Notes: a model not told the origin generated them from the sequence alone. 64,000 nucleotides of DNA from Pseudomonas benzenivorans (GCF_900100495.1 NZ_FNCT01000001.1:124001-188000); one strand, 5' to 3'. Shown: positions 8,843 to 18,518, numbered from the stretch's first letter. Numbers and translations are program-made.

Positions 8843-11557
8843 GTGGATGAAGTTCTAGATGCAGCCGCGGGAAGCCTTCTGCGCTCGAAGCTCACGCCGC
8901 CCCAGGCGTCTGCCGATTATTTGCCCCGACCTGAGGTCGAGGCCGCCCTGGTTGCCCATCCGCATGCCCGCCTGTTGCTGTTTTCGGCGCCCGCCGGTTT
9001 CGGCAAGACCAGCGCGTTGGCCGCGCTGGCCCAGTCGCGCCTGCACGCCGGCAACGCCGTGGCCTGGTTGTCCCTCGGTGCGGAGGATGACGAGCCGGCG
9101 CGGTTTTTCCTGCACCTGATCGAGGCACTCGGCACCCTGCTACCCGGCTGCGGCGAAGAGGCCTTGGCCTATCTGCAGAACACCATGTGTGTGCCTGTCG
9201 CGGTGGTCATGGAAAGCCTGCTGGTGGCCCTGGCGGAGCTGGAAAGGCCGGCGCTGTTGGTCCTCGACGATCTGCACCTGATCCATGATGCGCAGTTGCT
9301 GGCGGCGCTCAATCGGCTGATCGAATTCGCTCCCAGTGGCTTTGTCCTGGCCATCGGCAGTCGCTCGTTGCCGGCCCTGAGCCTGGCGACATTGCGGGCG
9401 AAGGGGCTGCTGCTCGAGTTCGGCGAGCAGGAGCTGCGCCTGAGCCAGGCGCAAACCCGCGACTATCTGGAACGCAGTGGCCTGCAATTGGACGCCGCGG
9501 CTTTCAATGCCTTGTACCGTCACACAGAGGGCTGGATGGTTGGAGTGCACCTGGCCAGCCTCTGGTTGCGCCATCAGCCCCAGGCGAACGGGCAGATGCT
9601 GGACCTGGGCGGCGACCAGGTGGCGGTCGGCGATTACCTGTTGCGCAGCGTGTTCGAGCAGTTGCCGGCGGACAAGCAGGAGCTGCTCCTGGCCTTGGGG
9701 GTGGCCCAGCAACTGAGCGGCGATCTGGCCAATGCCCTGAGCGGGCGCCAGGATGGCCAGCGCTTGCTGGAAGAGCTGGAAACCATGCAGTTGTTCTTGC
9801 TGCCGCTGGATCGCGAGCGCCAGTGGTATCGCTTCCACAACCTGTTTGCCGAATTCCTCCGGGCACGCCTGAAAGAGCGCGACCCCGAGCGACTCAAGCA
9901 ACTGCACTTCAATGCCAGCCTGTGGTTCACCAATCACCACATGCAGAATCTGGCCATCGAGCATGCGTGCCTGGCTGAAGATCCTGAAATGCTCGCGGCA
10001 CTGCTCGACTGCAGTGGCCTGGAGTTGATCAACCGCGGCCAATTGAGCCTGATCCACAAGTGGCGCCAGCATGTGCCGGACGCGATTGCCGAGCGTTTCC
10101 CGGTGCTGGTGCTGGCCGATGTCTGGACGCGTGCCGCCGAGCTGGGCCTGGTGGAAGCCTTCCGCGTGCTCGACGAACTGATGCAGCGTTGGGGGGATGT
10201 CAGGAGCGCCGGGCCGCTGAGCGAAAAGTTGCTGGCGACTCTGACGATCAAGGCGGTGATTGCCCTGCAGAAGGACGACCTGCCGACCTGCGTCGCCCTG
10301 GCGCGGCGGGTCGAGGTGCAGTTGGGACAGCACAGCGCCTTTCTCGAGGTGGCGATGCTGATCCTTGGCGCCTTGGCCAATGCGATGCTCGGCCAGGTCG
10401 AACCGGCCCGCCGTCTGCTGGCATTGGCCCAGCAACGCAATCAGTTCCTCGAAGGCCGCTACCTGGGCATGCAGCTGGCCAATATCGAGATTCTCCTGTG
10501 TCTGGAGCAGGGCCAGATCAAGCAGGCCGAGTTGCTGTTCGGCCAGCTACGGGCGCGGATCATCCCGCGCTTCGCGGAGAAATCTCGCGCCTTGGCCTTG
10601 CCGACCATTACCGAGGGCTTGATTGCCTATCAGCAGGGGCGCCTGGAAGGCCTCGAGGAGCGCTTGCGCTGGGCGCTGACCACCGTCGACGTGATCAACC
10701 CGATCGATCTGTATGCCCAGGGCATGCTGTGCCTGGCCCATGCCCAGCGCCTGCTGGACAACCCGAAGGAAGCCTTCGCCACATTGGTGCTGATGCAGAA
10801 CCTGGCCGCGCGCAACCAGTCCTGGCGTTTCTACGCCCAGGCGGTGGCGGCTGAAATCGCGCTGACTCTGCAAGAGCCGGCCAGCGACCGGCTCAAGCGC
10901 GCCGAGCAGCGCCTGAAAAGCGTCGACTGGTCCAAGCTCGCCGGGCACTACCAACACATGCGTTTCAACCCCGTGTCGTGGGTTCTGGGCTTGACCCGCA
11001 TTCGCCTGCAGCAGGCCCGCGGCCACTACAGCGAAGCGCTGCATGAGATCACCCAGCTGCGCGCCTTGTTGCTCGATGGCTGGCACGGCCTGCAACGCTT
11101 GCGCCTGGATTTGCTGGCAGCGCTCAGTTACCAGCGTCTGGGGTATCAGGAGCGCGCACAGAGCCTGCTGGTGCAGTGCTTGATCGGCGCGGAACGTGAA
11201 GGCATACGCAGCCTGTTCATCGAAGAGGGCGAGCCGATTCGCCTGCTCCTGCAGCAGTTGGAGGCGGCCGAGCGGCAACCCGCGCTGCAGGGCTTTATCC
11301 GTGCGCTGCTGGCGCTATGGCCGGGCCAGGGTGCACGCCAGTCGCTTGAGGTGCTCGAAGAAGGCCTCACTGAGCGCGAGCGCGAAGTGATCTGCCTGGC
11401 GGCGCAGGGCATGTCCAACGACGATATCGGCCAGCGCCTGGCGCTGGCCCTGGGTACCGTCAAATGGCATCTGCACAACATCTACGAGAAGCTCAAGGTG
11501 CGCAACCGGACTCAAGCCATCCGGCGCGCCCGAGAGCTGAGTCTGCTAGAACCATGA
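8843..11557 (+). CDS. MalT-type LuxR-family regulator 1 (STAND ATPase, GTG start)
   Basis: The 904-residue one-component regulator carries an N-terminal STAND/NACHT-like ATPase with Walker A APAGFGKT (residues about 49-56) and Walker B-like ALLVLDDLHLIHD. A long helical TPR-like middle follows. The LuxR/GerE helix-turn-helix is at the C-terminus (LTEREREVICLAAQGMSNDD, then GTVKWHLHNIYEKLKVRNRT). The start is a GTG at 8843 after AAGGGA. It overlaps the second regulator by four bases (ATGA), so the two are translationally coupled. Position suggests control of the downstream exported-protein locus; the inducer is unknown. It lacks the autoinducer domain of quorum-sensing LuxR proteins. Confidence 0.88.
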   Translation: MDEVLDAAAGSLLRSKLTPPQASADYLPRPEVEAALVAHPHARLLLFSAPAGFGKTSALAALAQSRLHAGNAVAWLSLGAEDDEPARFFLHLIEALGTLLPGCGEEALAYLQNTMCVPVAVVMESLLVALAELERPALLVLDDLHLIHDAQLLAALNRLIEFAPSGFVLAIGSRSLPALSLATLRAKGLLLEFGEQELRLSQAQTRDYLERSGLQLDAAAFNALYRHTEGWMVGVHLASLWLRHQPQANGQMLDLGGDQVAVGDYLLRSVFEQLPADKQELLLALGVAQQLSGDLANALSGRQDGQRLLEELETMQLFLLPLDRERQWYRFHNLFAEFLRARLKERDPERLKQLHFNASLWFTNHHMQNLAIEHACLAEDPEMLAALLDCSGLELINRGQLSLIHKWRQHVPDAIAERFPVLVLADVWTRAAELGLVEAFRVLDELMQRWGDVRSAGPLSEKLLATLTIKAVIALQKDDLPTCVALARRVEVQLGQHSAFLEVAMLILGALANAMLGQVEPARRLLALAQQRNQFLEGRYLGMQLANIEILLCLEQGQIKQAELLFGQLRARIIPRFAEKSRALALPTITEGLIAYQQGRLEGLEERLRWALTTVDVINPIDLYAQGMLCLAHAQRLLDNPKEAFATLVLMQNLAARNQSWRFYAQAVAAEIALTLQEPASDRLKRAEQRLKSVDWSKLAGHYQHMRFNPVSWVLGLTRIRLQQARGHYSEALHEITQLRALLLDGWHGLQRLRLDLLAALSYQRLGYQERAQSLLVQCLIGAEREGIRSLFIEEGEPIRLLLQQLEAAERQPALQGFIRALLALWPGQGARQSLEVLEEGLTEREREVICLAAQGMSNDDIGQRLALALGTVKWHLHNIYEKLKVRNRTQAIRRARELSLLEP

Positions 11558-14277
11558 CCAGTCGATCATTGCCGCTCCTGCGTTCCCTGCCGTTGTTGCG
11601 TACCAAGCTGTTTCCGGCCGATGCCGACGGAGGGGCGTTGCTTGCGCGTGACGCCCTCATCGAGCGCCTATACAGTGCCCGCGAGCACCGCTTGATGATC
11701 CTCAGCGCGCCCGCGGGGTTTGGCAAGAGCACCGTGCTCAGCCAGTTTCGCCTGCGCCTGCAGGAGGAGGGGGCGCATGTCGCCTGGCTCTCCTGCGACG
11801 AGTCCGATAGCGAGCCGCAACGTTTGTTGCAGTACCTGATCGCGGCCATCGATGCGCAACTGCCGGGCTTTGGCGAGAACACCGCGTGCCTGCTGCAGGG
11901 CGATGTGAGCTTGCCGAACGAGGCGCTGATCGATGCCTTTGTCGCCGATCTCAAGCGGGTCGAGGGGAGTCTGTATCTGATCCTGGATGACTTCCACCGG
12001 GTTCGCCATCCGGCTCTCGGCCCCTTGGTGCGCTACCTGGTCGAGCGTATGCCGGACAATGTGCGGATCATCACCAGCACCCGCTACCAGCCGCGCTTTG
12101 TCGATGGGCAGCCGGGCTTCGCTGCCTGGGGTTTTTGGCTCAAGGCCGAGGATTTGCGCCTGACCCGCGAAGAGACCGAGGCGTATTTTCGCGACCTCCA
12201 GCAGTTGCGGCTGAGCAACGCGGAAATCAGCCTGCTGCAGTCGCGCACCGAGGGTTGGATCACTGCGCTGCACCTGGCGGCGCTGGCCCTGGCGCGGCAT
12301 CCGGATCGCGGTGCATTTCTCGCCGGGTTGTCCGGGACCGAGCGCAATATCGCCGACTATCTGGCCGAGGATGTGCTGAACCGACTGCCGCCGGTACAGC
12401 AGCAGTTTCTCGAGCAGACCTCGGTGCTCGATGAATTCAATGCCGAGTTGTGCAATGCCCTGAGCGGTCGTGGCGATGGCGTCGAGATGCTGCAGCGTTT
12501 GCAGCGCGAGCAGCTGTTCATCATTCCGTTGGACGCGCAGGGCGAGTGGTTCCGTTATCACCACCTGTTCGCCGAGTTTCTCCAGGGCCGCTTGGCCAGG
12601 CATGGCGACCCGACCCACCTGCTGCACGCGGCGGCGCGCTGGTGCGAGAACCACGAGCTGGCCGACCAGGCGATCAAGTATGGGCTGCGGGCCCGCGACT
12701 ACGCTTTCGCCGCGGAGTTGCTGGAGCGCCAGGGCGCGCGCCTGGTCGCCGGAAACCGGGTCTACGGCATCCTCGCAATAATCAAGGACCTGCCCGCCGA
12801 GGTGATCCACGAGCACCCGGTCTTCCAGATCTTCTATGCCTGGCAGTTGGCCTTCGAGCAGAAATACGCGGAAGCCGAGGCACTGATCGAAGACGTCAGC
12901 ACGCGCTTGCTACAGGGCCGCGGCAACTCGCTGCACTTCGGCTTGGCCGAATTGTTGGCGGTGGCACAAGTGCTCAAGGCGTTGGTCCTGCTCTATCAGG
13001 ACAAGCTGGAGAGCTGCCTGAAAGTCGCCCGTCATTGGCTCAGCCTGGTGCCCGACAACCAGCCGGTGTTTCGCGCCAGTCTGTCCTGCATCCAGGGCGC
13101 CGCCTATACCTTGCTCGGCGAGTTTGGCGACGCAGCCAAGTCGATTGCCGTGGCACGGGACAACCTGCAGCAAACCGAGAGCGAATACCTGCATGTGATG
13201 ATCAGCCTGATCGAGGTGTCGATCTGCAAGGAGCAGGGGCAGCCGGCGCGTGGTCGTGCCCTGGCGGAAAGTGCGCGGGCCCGGGTCGAGCAGGTGTTTG
13301 GCCGGCGCAGCCGGGCTGGCGGGCCGCTGGCGCTGGCCTATGCCGACCTGCTCTACGAACAGGATTGCCACGCCGCGATCCTTGCCGAATTGCCGTTGGC
13401 GACCACCTGGCGTGACGTCGCCACGCCGATCGAGCTGATCAGCCGCGGCAAGCTGGTGATGGCCCGGGCGCGGTTTTTTGCCGGTGAAGGCCCGTCGGCG
13501 CTGGTGGAACTCGATGAGTGGCTGGCGAGCCTGCACGGGCCAGGGTATGAGCGGGTGTTTGCCCTGGGCATGAGCTGCAAGGTGCAGTTCCTCCTGTGGT
13601 TGCGTCGGCCTAATGAGGCTGAGCGGATTTGCCTGCAGTTGCAGCGTCACCTGGCGGTGCTGCCGCCTGGGCGCTACATCGATGCAAGTACCGCTCTGGT
13701 GCTCAGCGAGGCACGGCTGGCCTTGTTCGAGCGCCGTGCCGACAAGGCCCTGGCGGTGTTGGAAGCCAGTCTGGCCAAACAGACGGCGGAGCATCAGCGT
13801 GACCGCCGGCTGCGCCTGTCCTTGTTACTTTCTGTGGCGCACTGGCGCAAAGGTAACAGCGAAAAGGCCTTTGCCCTGCTGCGGCCTACTCTGGAAGATG
13901 CCTGGGCCAGTGGTTATCGCCGTCTGTTTCTCGACGATGCCTTGTGGCTGTTGCCGCTGTGGGAGGCCTGGCATGCCGCCGAGCCGAAACGGGCGAGTGT
14001 CTGGCAAGGCCTGGCCGAGCAGTTGCGCGAACAGTGCCGCCGTTTAGCCGTTGATCCAGAAAAATTCGATGATAATCAGGATGTTAGTCATCGTGAGCGG
14101 GAGATTTTGCGATTCGTTGCGGCCGGCTTGTCGAACCGCGATATCGCCCAGGCGGTTCACCTGTCGGAAGCCACCATCAAATGGCACTTGCACAACCTGT
14201 TCGCCAAGCTCGGGGTGCGCAGCCGCACGCAGGCGGTGCTCAAAGGCAAGAGTTTGGGGTTGTTGAGCGAAGCCTGA
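11554..14277 (+). CDS. MalT-type LuxR-family regulator 2 (STAND ATPase)
   Basis: The 907-residue paralogue of the preceding gene has the same layout: Walker A SAPAGFGKS, Walker B-like LYLILDDFHRVRHP, a helical repeat region and a C-terminal LuxR helix-turn-helix (HREREILRFVAAGLSNRD, then ATIKWHLHNLFAKLGVRSRT). The frame opens earlier (11464), but the ATG at 11554 overlapping the previous stop gives the expected coupled start. Two coupled but diverged copies suggest a hetero-oligomeric or dual-input switch; this is inference. Confidence 0.88.
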   Translation: MTSRSLPLLRSLPLLRTKLFPADADGGALLARDALIERLYSAREHRLMILSAPAGFGKSTVLSQFRLRLQEEGAHVAWLSCDESDSEPQRLLQYLIAAIDAQLPGFGENTACLLQGDVSLPNEALIDAFVADLKRVEGSLYLILDDFHRVRHPALGPLVRYLVERMPDNVRIITSTRYQPRFVDGQPGFAAWGFWLKAEDLRLTREETEAYFRDLQQLRLSNAEISLLQSRTEGWITALHLAALALARHPDRGAFLAGLSGTERNIADYLAEDVLNRLPPVQQQFLEQTSVLDEFNAELCNALSGRGDGVEMLQRLQREQLFIIPLDAQGEWFRYHHLFAEFLQGRLARHGDPTHLLHAAARWCENHELADQAIKYGLRARDYAFAAELLERQGARLVAGNRVYGILAIIKDLPAEVIHEHPVFQIFYAWQLAFEQKYAEAEALIEDVSTRLLQGRGNSLHFGLAELLAVAQVLKALVLLYQDKLESCLKVARHWLSLVPDNQPVFRASLSCIQGAAYTLLGEFGDAAKSIAVARDNLQQTESEYLHVMISLIEVSICKEQGQPARGRALAESARARVEQVFGRRSRAGGPLALAYADLLYEQDCHAAILAELPLATTWRDVATPIELISRGKLVMARARFFAGEGPSALVELDEWLASLHGPGYERVFALGMSCKVQFLLWLRRPNEAERICLQLQRHLAVLPPGRYIDASTALVLSEARLALFERRADKALAVLEASLAKQTAEHQRDRRLRLSLLLSVAHWRKGNSEKAFALLRPTLEDAWASGYRRLFLDDALWLLPLWEAWHAAEPKRASVWQGLAEQLREQCRRLAVDPEKFDDNQDVSHREREILRFVAAGLSNRDIAQAVHLSEATIKWHLHNLFAKLGVRSRTQAVLKGKSLGLLSEA

Positions 14278-14522
14278 AATCTGCTGGTGCGCCCGGGCGC
14301 ATGGCGGTGCTCCATCCCTTGGATGGGCTGGCAGCCCGGGGCGCTACCAGTAGCTTTATAGCCAGGACGAGAAGCACGGTGCTTCACGAATCCAAGCTGG
14401 CGCGACTACGGAAGCAGTGCCGGGCTTGGTGAGCGGCGAGAGCCGGTTCAACTGCCAATGACAGGAGTCTACGGCAGGTACCCCCGGGGACACCCCAATA
14501 GTGAACTGTGGAGATAACAACA

Positions 14523-14966
14523 ATGAAGACTTTCAAGAAACTGGCGTTTGCCGCCGTCGTTCTGGCTACTCCGTTCATGGCTCAGGCCGAGCTGTCGGCA
14601 ATGGATGACAGCGCGTTGGCAACCGTAACCGGTCAGGACGGCATCAGCATCTCCGGTAGCTTCAATGGCTCCATCGGCAGCGTCGTGTACACCGATGGCG
14701 ACGCGAACGGCGGTTCCCTGCGCATGGAAACCGTGGCCTTCACCGGCTTCAACATCTCCGATAGCGCGCCGGTGCTGGTCGACGTGGTGACCACCGATAT
14801 CAGCGGCACCCCGACCCAGCAACTGCAGATCAGCCTGCCAACCATCACCGGACAACTGAGCGTCGGCGCCATCAAGGTCGGCGATACCAGCGCCGCCAGC
14901 ATCGGTTCCCTGGCCATCAGCGACATGAACATGGCCGGCACCACGGTCAAGGTCTGGGGTCACTGA
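14523..14966 (+). CDS. Small exported FilA-like protein (putative secreted subunit)
   Basis: The 147-residue protein has a clear Sec signal peptide (MKTFKKLAFAAVVLATPFMA, cleavage after AQA). The mature N-terminus ELSAMDDSALATVTGQDG (residues about 23-40) looks like a bacteriocin-type leader, LSxxxLxxVxG. The remainder is low in charge and rich in G, S, T and I, as in beta-rich fibrous subunits. The ATG at 14523 follows GGAG; an in-frame GTG at 14508 is less likely. I relate it to proteins annotated FilA in Acinetobacter (putative pilus assembly), from memory only. A strong terminator follows directly. The 245 bp upstream of it, after the regulators, holds no gene that I can see. Confidence 0.75.
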   Translation: MKTFKKLAFAAVVLATPFMAQAELSAMDDSALATVTGQDGISISGSFNGSIGSVVYTDGDANGGSLRMETVAFTGFNISDSAPVLVDVVTTDISGTPTQQLQISLPTITGQLSVGAIKVGDTSAASIGSLAISDMNMAGTTVKVWGH

Positions 14967-14991
14967 GTTCACTCGGCGGGCCTAGTTCTGC

Positions 14992-15025
14992 AAAGGTCTT
15001 ATCGGCTTCGGCCGGTAAGACTTTT
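14992..15025 (+). terminator. Intrinsic terminator directly after the FilA-like gene
   Basis: GTCTTATCGGC and GCCGGTAAGAC pair around a TTCG tetraloop, and flanking A and T runs lengthen the stem. A T-rich tail follows. It lies 25 bp after the small gene's stop and before the C39 peptidase gene, so it should make the small subunit more abundant than the downstream proteins by partial termination. Confidence 0.8.
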
Positions 15026-15053
15026 CTCTTGGGGGTGGGAGTGCGTTGGGCGA

Positions 15054-15815
15054 ATGATCGAGATCTTGCTGGGCAGTCTGATCGGGGTGTGGGGCTTTAC
15101 CGAGGCGGTGGACACCAAGCCGCAGCCGCCAGGTACGGTCAACGTCACTCAGGCGCTGGTGCCGAATGGTCCCCTGCGTGAGTCGGTGACCCTGGAGCCG
15201 ATGAGCCAGCTGCAATTTCGCAATGTCATCCGTCAGGCTTACGACTACAGCTGCGGCTCTGCCGCGCTGACCACGATGCTCGACTACTTCCTCGGCCGCA
15301 ATCTGGAGGAGCGGCAGGTGATGGAAGGCCTGCTGCGTTTCGGCGAAGCAGAGAAGATTGTCGAGCGACGCGGTTTTTCCTTGCTCGACATGAAGCGCTT
15401 CGTCAGCGCCCTGGGTTACCAGAGCGGCGGTTTTCGTGCAGCTTTCGCGGATCTGGACGAACTCGAACATCCGGCGATCGTGCCGATCGAGTACGCCGGC
15501 TTCAAGCATTTCGTCGTGGTGCGCGATGTGCACGACGACCATGTATTCGTTGCCGACCCGGCACTGGGCAACATCAGCTTTACCCGTACCCGCTTCGAGG
15601 AAATCTGGGATCAGAACGTGCTATTCGTGATTTTTCCTGGCGGCCAGGAACCCCGCAATGCCTTGGCCTTGAGCGAGCGAGATCTGCGCATCATCGATGA
15701 CCGCACCATCAGCTTGCTGGCGTTCCGGGAGTTCCCGCAGATCACCAAGTTCACCGAGAACCAGGCCACCGAACTGGGTTCCGACGGCGACATTCGTTAT
15801 ATCCGCCGCAAGTGA
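15054..15815 (+). CDS. C39-family cysteine peptidase-like protein (FilB/FapD-like)
   Basis: The 253-residue protein has a papain-like C39 domain. The catalytic cysteine is in AYDYSCGSAALTTML (Cys67), the histidine in FKHFVVVRD (His152) and the aspartate in VADPALGN (Asp168). C39 peptidases remove double-glycine-type leaders; the stand-alone FapD acts in Pseudomonas functional-amyloid export. The N-terminus (MIEILLGSLIGVWGFTEA) is hydrophobic and may be a signal or anchor. The adjacent small exported protein carries a leader-like motif, making it the obvious candidate substrate (inference). Confidence 0.8.
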   Translation: MIEILLGSLIGVWGFTEAVDTKPQPPGTVNVTQALVPNGPLRESVTLEPMSQLQFRNVIRQAYDYSCGSAALTTMLDYFLGRNLEERQVMEGLLRFGEAEKIVERRGFSLLDMKRFVSALGYQSGGFRAAFADLDELEHPAIVPIEYAGFKHFVVVRDVHDDHVFVADPALGNISFTRTRFEEIWDQNVLFVIFPGGQEPRNALALSERDLRIIDDRTISLLAFREFPQITKFTENQATELGSDGDIRYIRRK

Positions 15816-15884
15816 TGGCTCGTCGAAGCCGCTTTTGCCGCAAGTAATTGCCCGGCATAACAATAAATATCTGGGGGCAGCGTC

Positions 15885-16889
15885 ATGAGAGTTTCGGGGT
15901 ATGCATGGCTAGCCATGCTGACGTGGGGCGCCAGTGCGCCGCTAGTGGCCGATGACGCCTCGGTCGATCAGGCCCGTGAGGCGTTGAGCAAGCAGGAAGA
16001 TGACGCCGACAGCGCCAAGGCCCTGGAAGAGGTGTTCCAGGCCGCCGAGAAAAGCTACACGCTGCTGAAGAAGGGCGAGCGCACGCTGACCTATGGTTTC
16101 GACTATTCGCTGGTGCGCGACACCCTGATCGAAACGCTGCGCACCGGCGACAACCTGTACAGCGTGGTGGGGCAGAGCGAAGCGCAACACACCTTCACCA
16201 ACTCCTTCACCTTCGATTACGGCGTGTGGGACAACCTGACCTTCAGCGTGCGCCTGCCGTTCATTGCCAAGTACGACACCGAGCGCGATCTGAACGCCTA
16301 CAGCCTGGGCGATGTTTCCGCCAGTCTGCGCTGGCAGCCCTGGACGGCGCTGCGCGGCAAGCCGGTCACCACGCTCTATGCCACCCTCGGTCTGCCGACC
16401 GGGGAAAGTCCCTACGACATCAATGCGCGGAGCGACCTGTCCACCGGCAACGGCTACTACAGCCTGGGTTTCGGCGCCAACCTGTCCTACGTGATCGACC
16501 CGGTGGTGCTGTTCGGCTCACTCGGATACACCTACAGCGTGCCGGTCACCGACATCAACCAGGTACGCGGCGGTCGCCTGCTCGAGGAGGTGGAACCCGG
16601 CTCGTCCGTGTCGTTCAGCATGGGCTTCGCCTATGCCTTGTCCTACGACGTATCGCTGGCGGCCTCCTACCAGATGTCGCACGCCCTGGCGCCGACCTTC
16701 AGCTTCGCCGACGGCAGCCTGGAGGGCTCGGAGCAGACCAGTGCGGTGATGAACTTCTCGCTGGGGTTGCGCACTTCGCCGAATTACATCGTCAACGTGA
16801 ACGCCGGGTTCGGCATGACCGAAGACTCGCCGGATGTGTTGTTGGGGCTGTCCATGCCTCTGGATATCAAAGGCCTGAAGGCTGAATAA
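15885..16889 (+). CDS. Outer-membrane beta-barrel protein with N-terminal helical region (FilC/FapF-like)
   Basis: The 334-residue protein has a signal peptide (cleavage near SAPLVA-DDAS). A charged helical, coiled-coil-like segment follows (residues about 26-62, rich in A, E, K, Q and D). The rest alternates polar and hydrophobic residues with many aromatic girdle positions and typical barrel strands (HTFTNSFTFDYGVWDNLTFS). This layout, helix then barrel, is that of the amyloid secretion channel FapF. A GGGGG-type site precedes the ATG. Its role as an export channel for the small protein is inferred from gene order. Confidence 0.7.
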   Translation: MRVSGYAWLAMLTWGASAPLVADDASVDQAREALSKQEDDADSAKALEEVFQAAEKSYTLLKKGERTLTYGFDYSLVRDTLIETLRTGDNLYSVVGQSEAQHTFTNSFTFDYGVWDNLTFSVRLPFIAKYDTERDLNAYSLGDVSASLRWQPWTALRGKPVTTLYATLGLPTGESPYDINARSDLSTGNGYYSLGFGANLSYVIDPVVLFGSLGYTYSVPVTDINQVRGGRLLEEVEPGSSVSFSMGFAYALSYDVSLAASYQMSHALAPTFSFADGSLEGSEQTSAVMNFSLGLRTSPNYIVNVNAGFGMTEDSPDVLLGLSMPLDIKGLKAE

Positions 16890-16907
16890 ACGGCGAGCGA
16901 AAACCTT

Positions 16908-18500
16908 ATGACGATGCGTATTTCGCCGCTGGCGCGGGCGATTGCCGGGATCGGTGCGCTCTGGGCAGGCCTGGCGCAGGCCCAGTTGGCGCAGAACCTG
17001 ACCATTGGCAGCCCGAAAGCCATGGCGCTGGGCAATGCGGTCACCGCGGATTTCACCGGGATCGATGCCGTGCATTACAACCCGGCCGCGTTGACCAAGC
17101 TCAAGGGCCGGCAGACCACCATCAAGTTCATCACCGGGGTGATGGATATCCGCGCGGACTTCGATGCGCCGGCCGACTACGGCAGCAATTTCTTCGGCCT
17201 CACAGACGATTCGGTGGCCAATACGTCCAGCCGTACCACGGCGGCGGCCATGTACCTGCCGGGGTTGGGCGGGGCAACCGAGGTGCCGGTGCTGTTCGCC
17301 CCGCTGGCGGGAATTTCGATCAATCCACCGGGCTCGAAATTCACCTTCGCAACCAACGTCTACACCCCGCAGGCACTGGGCTATTCCCGCGAGGACAATG
17401 ACCCGGCGCGCTATCAGGGCAAGGAGCTGGTGATGCAGCGCCTGACCTATTTTTCGCCCTCGGTGGCCTATCAGGTCAACGACGAGCTGTCGGTGGGCCT
17501 GTCGATCGGCTTCTCGCACCAGGCGATGGCGCTCAACCAGGATTTTCGTGCGCCCGGCGTGCTGACCGGCTTGACCGGTGCAGCCCAGGACGCGCTGTGT
17601 ACGGTAGAAGGCAATCCCTTCGAGGTGCTGCTGAACATCTGCGGCGGCGACCTCGGGCCGTTCACCGATATCGCCAATATCGACATCGACATGCAGCAGA
17701 CCCTGTCGCCGACCTGGAACGTCGGCTTCCTGTGGGAGCCGAGCGATTGGTTCGCCCTGGGCGCGGTGTACCAGAGCGAGGCCAAGATGCGCCTGCAGGG
17801 CCAATACACCGTCGATTATTCGCAAGACTGGCAGGGCTTCTGGCAGGGTCTCGACAGTTCCTTGATCGGGGCGATCTTCAACAGCATCACTCCCGATGGC
17901 GTGTTCGACAAGGAGCGCGGCAATGTCTCGCTCGACATGACCTATCCGGCGCATTTCGCCACTGGCATCAAGCTCAAGCCGCATCCGCAGTGGCAGATCA
18001 ACTTCGACCTGAAGTGGACCGACTACGCGGCCTGGGATAATTTCGAACTGGAGTTCGACCGGCAGCTGGATGTGCTGACCATCGCCAGCCTGTTTTCCCC
18101 GGAAAATGCCACCTCGACCAGCATCATCCTCGATCGCGGCTATGAGTCGAGGTGGAGCTGGGCGGTTGGCGTCGAATATCAGCTGAACGATCGCCTGAGC
18201 CTGCGGGCGGGGTATGAGCCGAGGCCCTCGGCGGTCCCGGGCAACAAGGCCGATGTGCTGGCGCCGCTCGGCGATGCCAGGCTCTATGGCCTGGGGGCGG
18301 GCTATCAATGGGACAAGGATACGGTGATCGATGTCGGCTTCAATTATCTGGTGAGCAAGCAGGACATCCCGGCGCGCTCCAGTTGCAACGTCAACTGTTC
18401 GACCATCGACAGCATGGTGTACAACCCCTATGCCGACCTCGATATCAAAACCAGCGTCAAAGCCTATGTGTTTGCCTTGACCTACCGGACCGCCTTCTAG
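16908..18500 (+). CDS. OmpP1/FadL-family outer membrane protein
   Basis: The 530-residue exported protein carries the FadL signatures near its N-terminus: SPKAMALGNAVTADFTGIDAVHYNPAALTKL, with the NPA motif conserved in FadL/TodX channels. The C-terminus is a beta-strand ending in F (ALTYRTAF), as required for barrel assembly. FadL proteins pass long-chain fatty acids or other hydrophobic compounds. It sits 18 bp after the preceding barrel gene, and I recall a FadL homologue (PA1764) at the syntenic place in P. aeruginosa. Export or import substrate unknown. Confidence 0.88.
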   Translation: MTMRISPLARAIAGIGALWAGLAQAQLAQNLTIGSPKAMALGNAVTADFTGIDAVHYNPAALTKLKGRQTTIKFITGVMDIRADFDAPADYGSNFFGLTDDSVANTSSRTTAAAMYLPGLGGATEVPVLFAPLAGISINPPGSKFTFATNVYTPQALGYSREDNDPARYQGKELVMQRLTYFSPSVAYQVNDELSVGLSIGFSHQAMALNQDFRAPGVLTGLTGAAQDALCTVEGNPFEVLLNICGGDLGPFTDIANIDIDMQQTLSPTWNVGFLWEPSDWFALGAVYQSEAKMRLQGQYTVDYSQDWQGFWQGLDSSLIGAIFNSITPDGVFDKERGNVSLDMTYPAHFATGIKLKPHPQWQINFDLKWTDYAAWDNFELEFDRQLDVLTIASLFSPENATSTSIILDRGYESRWSWAVGVEYQLNDRLSLRAGYEPRPSAVPGNKADVLAPLGDARLYGLGAGYQWDKDTVIDVGFNYLVSKQDIPARSSCNVNCSTIDSMVYNPYADLDIKTSVKAYVFALTYRTAF

Positions 18501-18518
18501 TGAACGAGTGAGCCCGCC

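Noticed and set aside
8843..14277. Quorum-sensing LuxR receptors
   Set aside because: The proteins have STAND ATPase domains and no autoinducer-binding domain; they are MalT-type.
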